10,772 nt of DNA, taken from NCBI GenBank assembly GCA_937919435.1, contig CALFRR010000050.1:1-10772 (forward strand). The letters run 5' to 3'. The stretch comes from an uncultured Alphaproteobacteria bacterium. Its GTDB lineage: Bacteria > Pseudomonadota > Alphaproteobacteria > Rhizobiales > Ancalomicrobiaceae. Below are positions 6,216 through 10,772 of this stretch, piece by piece. The notes under the pieces were generated by a model that did no database searches, was not told where the DNA came from, and saw only the letters and a program-made list of their open reading frames with translations. Position 1 is the stretch's first letter. Every line of letters begins with the position of its first letter. A program made the translations under genes and the position numbers.

Positions 6216-6761
6216 ATGGCTCAGCAGACGCGGCAGGTCAGAGTCGGCGCGCCTCTGATGCACGCCTTCCGTGCGGCGCACGCGGCCAAGGACGCCACCC
6301 GCAAGCTCGATCTGCGCGACAAGGGCGAGCGGGTGATCGCCGGGCGCCGCGCCGGCGCCGGTGCGCTGGTCGGCGAAGCCGTGCTCCGGCGCGAAGTCTC
6401 CCGCGATCTGGAGACGTTGCTCAACACGATCAACCTCGATTCCGTCCAGTCGCTCGCCGACCTGCCCGACGTCGCGGCCTCGATCCTCAACTTCGGCATC
6501 CCCGACATCGTCCACCGTTCGATCGACGAACAGGGGGTCGACGACATCGTCGCCGAGATCGAACTCGCCTTCCGTCGCTTCGAGCCGCGTCTCGCCGCCC
6601 GGTCGATCCGCGTCCACCGTGATCGCAAGGTGTCGGTCGACGAGTTGAAGATCCGTTTCGTGGTCGGCGCCGAGATCACCATGTCGCCGGAGAACGTCCC
6701 GGTCGAGTTCGTCGCCGACGTCGAGGTCGACAGCGGCAAGTTCGTACTCTCGAGACTGTAG
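6216..6761 (+). CDS. tssE: Type VI secretion baseplate protein TssE (gp25-like)
   Basis: TssE is the T4 gp25-like baseplate component that nucleates the sheath. From the ATG at 6216 the product is 181 aa. The lysozyme-like GPW/gp25 fold region spans about 58-178, with RREVSRDLETLLNTIN (58-73), the conserved NFGIPDI (92-98), an FRRFEPRL segment (119-126) containing the family EPR motif, and a final FVADVEVDSGKF strand pair (165-176). The 6216 start has GAGAGGG upstream (11 nt from AGGG) and begins just before the usual family N-terminal helix. An in-frame ATG at 6132, also with a GAGGG site, would add a 28-residue Ser/Arg/Gly-rich leader that looks non-native, so it is not preferred. The gene ends 7 nt before tssF. 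Function is secure; the start is moderately so. Confidence 0.93.
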   Translation: MAQQTRQVRVGAPLMHAFRAAHAAKDATRKLDLRDKGERVIAGRRAGAGALVGEAVLRREVSRDLETLLNTINLDSVQSLADLPDVAASILNFGIPDIVHRSIDEQGVDDIVAEIELAFRRFEPRLAARSIRVHRDRKVSVDELKIRFVVGAEITMSPENVPVEFVADVEVDSGKFVLSRL

Positions 6762-6768
6762 GACGTCG

Positions 6769-8736
6769 ATGGATCGCGAGTTCCTCGAACTCTATGACCA
6801 GGAACTGCGGCTGCTCCGCGAGCAGGCGAAGGAGTTCGCCGAGGAATATCCCGGCATCGCCGATCGGCTCGGCGGTCTGCTCGACGAGCGCGTCGATCCG
6901 ATGATCTCGGGTCTCCTGGAAGGTGCGGCGTTCCTCACCGCCCGCGTCCAGTTGAAGCTGCGCCACGAGTTTCCCGAGTTCACCGCCAATCTGCTCGAGC
7001 AGCTGATCCCGGACTTCCTCGCACCGATCCCGTCCGCGGCGATCGTCCAGGCGGTGCCGCCCTACGGCGATCCGGCGCTGATCGAAGGCAAGCGCGCCCG
7101 GGCCGGTTCCTACATCGACGCCACCTATCTCGAGCGCGACCGCCGCATCGCCTGCCGCTACCGGCTCACCGCCGACATCCGGCTGTGGCCCTTCGAACTC
7201 ACCTCGGCCGAGTACCTGACCACCAACGCGGCGCTCCAGGCCGCCGGCCTGCCGGTCGGGGAGGGGGCGCGCGCCGCGTTGCGTCTCGGCTTCACCACCC
7301 GGATGGCCGATCGGCCGGATGCCGAGGTGAGCGACGAGGAGGCCTCCGCCAAACCCGAGTTCCATGCCGCCCGGGTCCGGATCGGCGAACTGCCGATCTA
7401 TCTCGGCGGCCAGGAGGGCGACGCCGTCGCTCTCTACGAACAGCTCTTCGCCCATCGCGGGTCGATCTGGCTGCGCCACCTCGACGGCTTCGGCGATCCG
7501 GTGGCGACCGCGCTGCCGATCGACTCGATCGTCCAGGTCGGCTTCGGCGAGGACGAGGTGCTGTTTCCCCGCGACACCCGGATCTTCCACGGTTTCTCGC
7601 TGCTCCGGGACTATTTCGTCTTTCCGCGCAAGTACCTCGGCTTCCGCCTGACCGGCCTCGACCGGGCGATCCGCCGGGTGGCGGCCAAGTCGTTCGAGGT
7701 CTTCGTCGTCTTCGACGAGTTGCAGCCGCGCCTCGCTTCGGCGGTTCGGCCCGAGTTCTTCGCGCTCTATGCGGCGCCGGCGATCAACCTCTTCGAGAAG
7801 ACCACCGACCGGATCCAGGTGAAGACCTCGCAGCACGAGTATCACGTCGTCCCCGATCGTTCCCGGCCGATCGATTTCGAGCCGCATCGGGTGTTGGAGG
7901 TCTTCGCCCACTATCCGGGAAGCGCCGAGAAGGTGCCGGTTCTGCCGCTCTATTCGGCGCCGCGCGATCCTCATCGGGCGCCGAGCAAACACTATTTCAC
8001 CATCCGCCGGATGCCGCGGCGGCGCACCGCCCAGGAGCGCCGGTTCGGCGGCGCTTCCGACTACACCGGCACCGAGATGTTCCTGTCGCTGATCGAGCCG
8101 GCCCGGGTCGACGACACCGAACCGGGGGTGAGCGAGCTCAGCCTGCGCACCCTCTGCTCCAACCGGCATCTGACCGAAGCTCTGCCGGTCGGCGAGGCCG
8201 GCGCCGATTTCCGCCTGCTCGACGACACCGATCTCGAGTTCCGCTGCGTCGCCGGACCGACCCCGCCGCGCGAGCCGGTGGCCAGCCATCTGCGATCTCG
8301 GCTCGAGACGGCGTCGACCGGCTCGGTCACCTGGCGGCTGGTCAACATGCTCGCCCAGAACCATCTCGGCCTCGTCTCGCGCGGGGCCGGCCGCAACGGC
8401 CAGTCGTTGCGCGAGATGCTGGTCCTCTTCGCGGACCAGCGCGATGCGGCGGTCGAGCGGCGGATCGACGGCATCCGCTCGGTCGACAGCCGGCCGATCG
8501 TCCGCCGGGTCCGCCGCGAGACCGGGGTCGGTGCGGCCCGCGGCATCGAGGTGACGGTCACCGTCGACGAGAAGAACTTCGAGGGTTCGGGCGTCTTTCT
8601 GCTCGGCGCGGTGCTCGACCGCTTCTTCGCCGACTACGTCGGGATCAACAACTTCACCCAGACGGTGATCCGCACGACCGAGCGCGGCGTGATCATGCGC
8701 TGGCCGGTCCGGCTCGGTTCGCGGAGGCAGCTGTGA
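6769..8736 (+). CDS. tssF: Type VI secretion baseplate protein TssF
   Basis: TssF forms the baseplate wedge with TssG (related to phage gp6/gp7) and contacts TssK and the VgrG hub. The 655-aa product is somewhat longer than the roughly 590-620 aa I recall as common. The signature N terminus is clear: FLELYDQELRLLRE (5-18), EFAEEYPGIADRL (22-34), DPMISGLLEGAAFLTARVQL (43-62) and EFPEFTANLL (67-76). Central blocks include LPIYLGG (208-214), the segment around INLFEKTTDRI (339-349) and HEYHVVPD (356-363). The C terminus has GVFLLGAVLDRFFADY (608-623) followed by GINNFTQ. The start is supported by GTAGGA 5 nt upstream, which overlaps the tssE stop. The last codons overlap the GTG start of tssG, so translation is probably coupled, matching their complex stoichiometry. 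Confidence 0.96.
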   Translation: MDREFLELYDQELRLLREQAKEFAEEYPGIADRLGGLLDERVDPMISGLLEGAAFLTARVQLKLRHEFPEFTANLLEQLIPDFLAPIPSAAIVQAVPPYGDPALIEGKRARAGSYIDATYLERDRRIACRYRLTADIRLWPFELTSAEYLTTNAALQAAGLPVGEGARAALRLGFTTRMADRPDAEVSDEEASAKPEFHAARVRIGELPIYLGGQEGDAVALYEQLFAHRGSIWLRHLDGFGDPVATALPIDSIVQVGFGEDEVLFPRDTRIFHGFSLLRDYFVFPRKYLGFRLTGLDRAIRRVAAKSFEVFVVFDELQPRLASAVRPEFFALYAAPAINLFEKTTDRIQVKTSQHEYHVVPDRSRPIDFEPHRVLEVFAHYPGSAEKVPVLPLYSAPRDPHRAPSKHYFTIRRMPRRRTAQERRFGGASDYTGTEMFLSLIEPARVDDTEPGVSELSLRTLCSNRHLTEALPVGEAGADFRLLDDTDLEFRCVAGPTPPREPVASHLRSRLETASTGSVTWRLVNMLAQNHLGLVSRGAGRNGQSLREMLVLFADQRDAAVERRIDGIRSVDSRPIVRRVRRETGVGAARGIEVTVTVDEKNFEGSGVFLLGAVLDRFFADYVGINNFTQTVIRTTERGVIMRWPVRLGSRRQL

Positions 8737-9746
8737 CCTGGCGCGAGGATCTCGTCGCCGAGCCCTGGCGGCACGACTTCTTCCTGACGCTGCGCCGGTT
8801 CGAGCGGAGCCGGGCCGACGTGCCGCGGATCGGTCGGGCGGTGACCGGACGCGACGACCGCGTCCGCCTCGGCCAGAATCCCTGGTTCGAATTTCCCGCC
8901 TCCAATCTCGAGAAGGCCGAGGAACTGTCCGACGGCCGCTGGCGGATCCTGGTCAGGTTCCTCGGGCTCCTCGGACCGCAGGGCGCTCTGCCGCTCGCCG
9001 AGACCGACGAGGCCAAGCAGTGGCTCGACGAACGCGACGACGCCTTCTGCCGGTTCCTCGATCTGTTCAATCATCGGCCGCTCGAGCTCTTCTACCGCGC
9101 CTGGGCCGACAGCCGGCCGATCGCTCAGGCGGAGCGGCCCGACGAGGATCGCTTCGGCGCCTACGTCGGGTCCGCGATCGGCCTCGGAACGTCGCTCTAC
9201 CGCGATCTCGACACGGTCCCCGATGCCCAGAAGCTCGCCCATGCCGGCCTCGTCGGTCCTGCCGCGAAGTCGGCGGTGCGGCTCGAGGCACTGCTGCTCG
9301 GGGTGCTCGGGCTCGAGGCCGAGATCGAGGAGTTCGTCGGCTCGCGGCTGCCGGTCGAGGTCGCGGATCGGACCCGGCTCGGCGGCGCCAATTCCGGGCT
9401 GGGCTCCGACGTGATGCTCGGCTCGAGCTTCTTCTCGGTCGGCGACAAGTTCCGCATCCGCCTGCACATGGCGTCGCTCGCCGACTACGAGCGGGTGCTG
9501 CCGGTCGGCGATCTCGCCGAGCCGATCGCCGATCTGGTGTTCTTCTATCTCGGAGACGCCTTCGAGTGGGAGGTCGAGCCGGCGCTGCCGGCGCGGGAGG
9601 TCCGTCCGATGCGTCTGGGGCAGGCGGGACGGATCGGTTGGACGTCGTGGCTGGCGCCGCGGATCTCACCCGACGACGAGAGCGAGCGCATCGATGCGCG
9701 GTTCGATCTCGCCGAGCGGATCAGGGCGCGGCGGATGCGAGGGTAG
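8733..9746 (+). CDS. tssG: Type VI secretion baseplate protein TssG, GTG start
   Basis: TssG is the partner of TssF in the T6SS wedge. Reading from the GTG at 8733, which overlaps the tssF stop as GTGA, gives 337 aa, the usual size. GGAGG at 8723-8727 lies 5 nt upstream. The frame is open far upstream inside tssF, but that part is Arg/Pro-rich shadow sequence without family similarity. Conserved features are FFLTLRRFE (16-24), QNPWFEFPASNL (48-59), the diagnostic FLGLLGPQGALPL (76-88), FLDLFNHRPLELFYRAW (108-124), LGSSFFSVGDKFRIRL (229-244), and a C-terminal LGQAGRIGWTSWL block (295-307). It ends 30 nt before clpV. The start choice rests on the 4-nt overlap, the Shine-Dalgarno match and the family N terminus together. 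Confidence 0.95.
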   Translation: MTWREDLVAEPWRHDFFLTLRRFERSRADVPRIGRAVTGRDDRVRLGQNPWFEFPASNLEKAEELSDGRWRILVRFLGLLGPQGALPLAETDEAKQWLDERDDAFCRFLDLFNHRPLELFYRAWADSRPIAQAERPDEDRFGAYVGSAIGLGTSLYRDLDTVPDAQKLAHAGLVGPAAKSAVRLEALLLGVLGLEAEIEEFVGSRLPVEVADRTRLGGANSGLGSDVMLGSSFFSVGDKFRIRLHMASLADYERVLPVGDLAEPIADLVFFYLGDAFEWEVEPALPAREVRPMRLGQAGRIGWTSWLAPRISPDDESERIDARFDLAERIRARRMRG

Positions 9747-9776
9747 GGGAAGCGACACGAAGTCGAGGGGGGTTCC

Positions 9777-10772
9777 ATGTCCGACATCAGTCTCGAGGCA
9801 GTGACGGGTAAACTGAACCGCGTGGGCTACGAGGCCTTCTTCAAGGCGATGCGCCATGCCAAGGGCTCCGGCAACCGGCACGTCGAACTCGCCCACTGGG
9901 TCCTCCACATCCTGCCGGAGGAGCGCACCGACTTCGGCCTGACCCTCGACCATTTCAAGATCGACCGGGCCAGGATCCTCACCGACGTCGGCCGGGTGGT
10001 CGAGGGTTTCCGCCGCAACGAGACGGAGATGCCGGGGGTCTCCAACACCATCGTCGATCTGCTCGACCGCGCCTGGCACTACGCGACGCTGTTCTTCGGC
10101 GAGACCCAGATCCGCACCGGCCATCTGCTGCTCGCGGCGCTGAAGTCGACCGAACTGCGTCGGGCGCTGGCCGCGCTGTCCGGCGAATTCGGCAAGATCA
10201 ACGCCGACGTGCTGTCGAACGAACACGCCAAGATCTGGATGATCTCGGTCGAGGACACGCTCCGGCCGATGGACGGCTCGGGCCTCAGGGCCGCCGGCAC
10301 CGCGGGGGCGGATGCGGCGGCCGGCGCCAAGGGCACCACCGCGCTCGACCGTTATTCCCAGGACCTCACCGCCAAGGCCGAGGAGGGCGGGATGGATCCG
10401 GTCCTCGGTCGCGACGAGGAGATCCGCCAGTGCATCGACGTGCTGCTGCGCCGCCGCCAGAACAACCCGATCCTCACCGGCGAGGCCGGCGTCGGCAAGA
10501 CCGCGGTGGTCGAGGGGCTGGCGCAGCGGATCGCCGCGGGTGACGTGCCGCCGCCGCTGAAGGGGGTGAAGCTGCTCGCTCTCGACATCGGACTGATGCA
10601 GGCCGGCGCCTCGATGAAGGGCGAGTTCGAACAGCGCCTGCGTTCGGTGATCGACGAGGTTCAGTCGTCGCCGACCCCGATCGTGCTGTTCATCGACGAG
10701 GCCCATACCCTGATCGGCGCCGGCGGGCAGGCCGGCACCGGCGATGCGGCGAACCTCCTGAAGCCCGCGCTG
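9777..10772 (+). CDS. tssH: ClpV (TssH), AAA+ sheath-recycling ATPase, 3'-truncated by window end
   Basis: ClpV is the Hsp100/ClpB-like hexameric unfoldase that extracts TssC from contracted sheaths so the subunits can be reused. Only the first 332 codons are present; family members are roughly 850-900 aa, so both ATPase cores are incomplete or missing. Visible parts are the Clp N domain (about 1-150, with HVELAHWVLHIL at 39-50 and GHLLLAAL at 121-128), a linker ending near ALDRYSQDLT (about 194-203), and the first AAA+ module. That module has Walker A GEAGVGKT (235-242), a substrate-pore region around GASMKGEFEQRL, and Walker B VLFIDE (303-308). The ATG has GAGG 8 nt upstream within a G-rich run. 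The N domain and its position after tssG distinguish it from housekeeping ClpB. The remainder of the gene should continue past the window. Confidence 0.95.
   Translation, partial: MSDISLEAVTGKLNRVGYEAFFKAMRHAKGSGNRHVELAHWVLHILPEERTDFGLTLDHFKIDRARILTDVGRVVEGFRRNETEMPGVSNTIVDLLDRAWHYATLFFGETQIRTGHLLLAALKSTELRRALAALSGEFGKINADVLSNEHAKIWMISVEDTLRPMDGSGLRAAGTAGADAAAGAKGTTALDRYSQDLTAKAEEGGMDPVLGRDEEIRQCIDVLLRRRQNNPILTGEAGVGKTAVVEGLAQRIAAGDVPPPLKGVKLLALDIGLMQAGASMKGEFEQRLRSVIDEVQSSPTPIVLFIDEAHTLIGAGGQAGTGDAANLLKPAL

Noticed and set aside
5833..6258. Possible small gene or tagJ remnant in the hcp-tssE gap
   Set aside because: Frames here are Arg/Ser/Gly-rich, overlap hcp or tssE out of frame, and show no similarity that I recognise to TagJ/ImpE.
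6676..8364. 562-aa open frame on the - strand opposite tssF
   Set aside because: Same explanation: low-information composition mirrored from a well-supported + strand gene.
7185..8732. Open frame continuous with tssG but starting far upstream inside tssF
   Set aside because: Only the part from 8733 resembles TssG. The upstream part is an out-of-frame reading of tssF, so a TssF-TssG fusion or giant TssG is not supported.
1..10772. CRISPR arrays, tRNAs, insertion sequences, integration sites
   Set aside because: No regularly spaced repeats, tRNA-like folds, transposase or integrase frames, or long direct repeats were seen.

Overview
This window is the core of a type VI secretion system (T6SS) locus, preceded by an unrelated multidrug-type transporter gene. 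The DNA is very GC-rich, third codon positions are mostly G or C, and every gene lies on the + strand. The proteins look proteobacterial, and the overall style fits an alphaproteobacterium such as a Hyphomicrobiales member. That assignment is a weak inference: nothing here fixes the taxon.

Region 1 (2-1522) is the 3' part of an MFS drug:H+ antiporter of the DHA2 (EmrB/QacA) type whose start lies before the window. It ends in a run of eight glycines. A strong hairpin (1553-1585) follows and probably separates the transporter from the T6SS genes.

Region 2 (1684-10772) carries tssA, tssB, tssC, hcp, tssE, tssF, tssG and the first 332 codons of tssH/clpV. tssB/tssC and tssF/tssG overlap by 4 nt (ATGA and GTGA), and tssE/tssF and tssG/tssH are 7 and 30 nt apart. 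The genes are therefore probably cotranscribed, with promoters possible ahead of tssA and tssB. TssB and TssC form the contractile sheath, Hcp the inner tube, and TssE, TssF and TssG belong to the baseplate. TssA primes and caps assembly, and ClpV recycles the contracted sheath. Genes for the membrane complex (tssJ, tssL, tssM), tssK, the VgrG spike and effectors are not in the window and presumably flank it.

Two intergenic stretches stand out. The hcp gene sits between a structured 134-nt leader (a palindrome, a G/C hairpin and an 8-bp inverted repeat) and a 352-nt non-coding gap. That gap contains a perfect 11-bp hairpin. From memory, the gene order matches the Pseudomonas aeruginosa H1-T6SS (tssA-tssB-tssC-hcp-tagJ-tssE-tssF-tssG-clpV), except that the tagJ position holds only this gap. 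TssA carries what looks like a tandem duplication of its C-terminal segment.

I see no previously undescribed system. The window is a canonical T6SS core with some notable local variations, listed in the findings.
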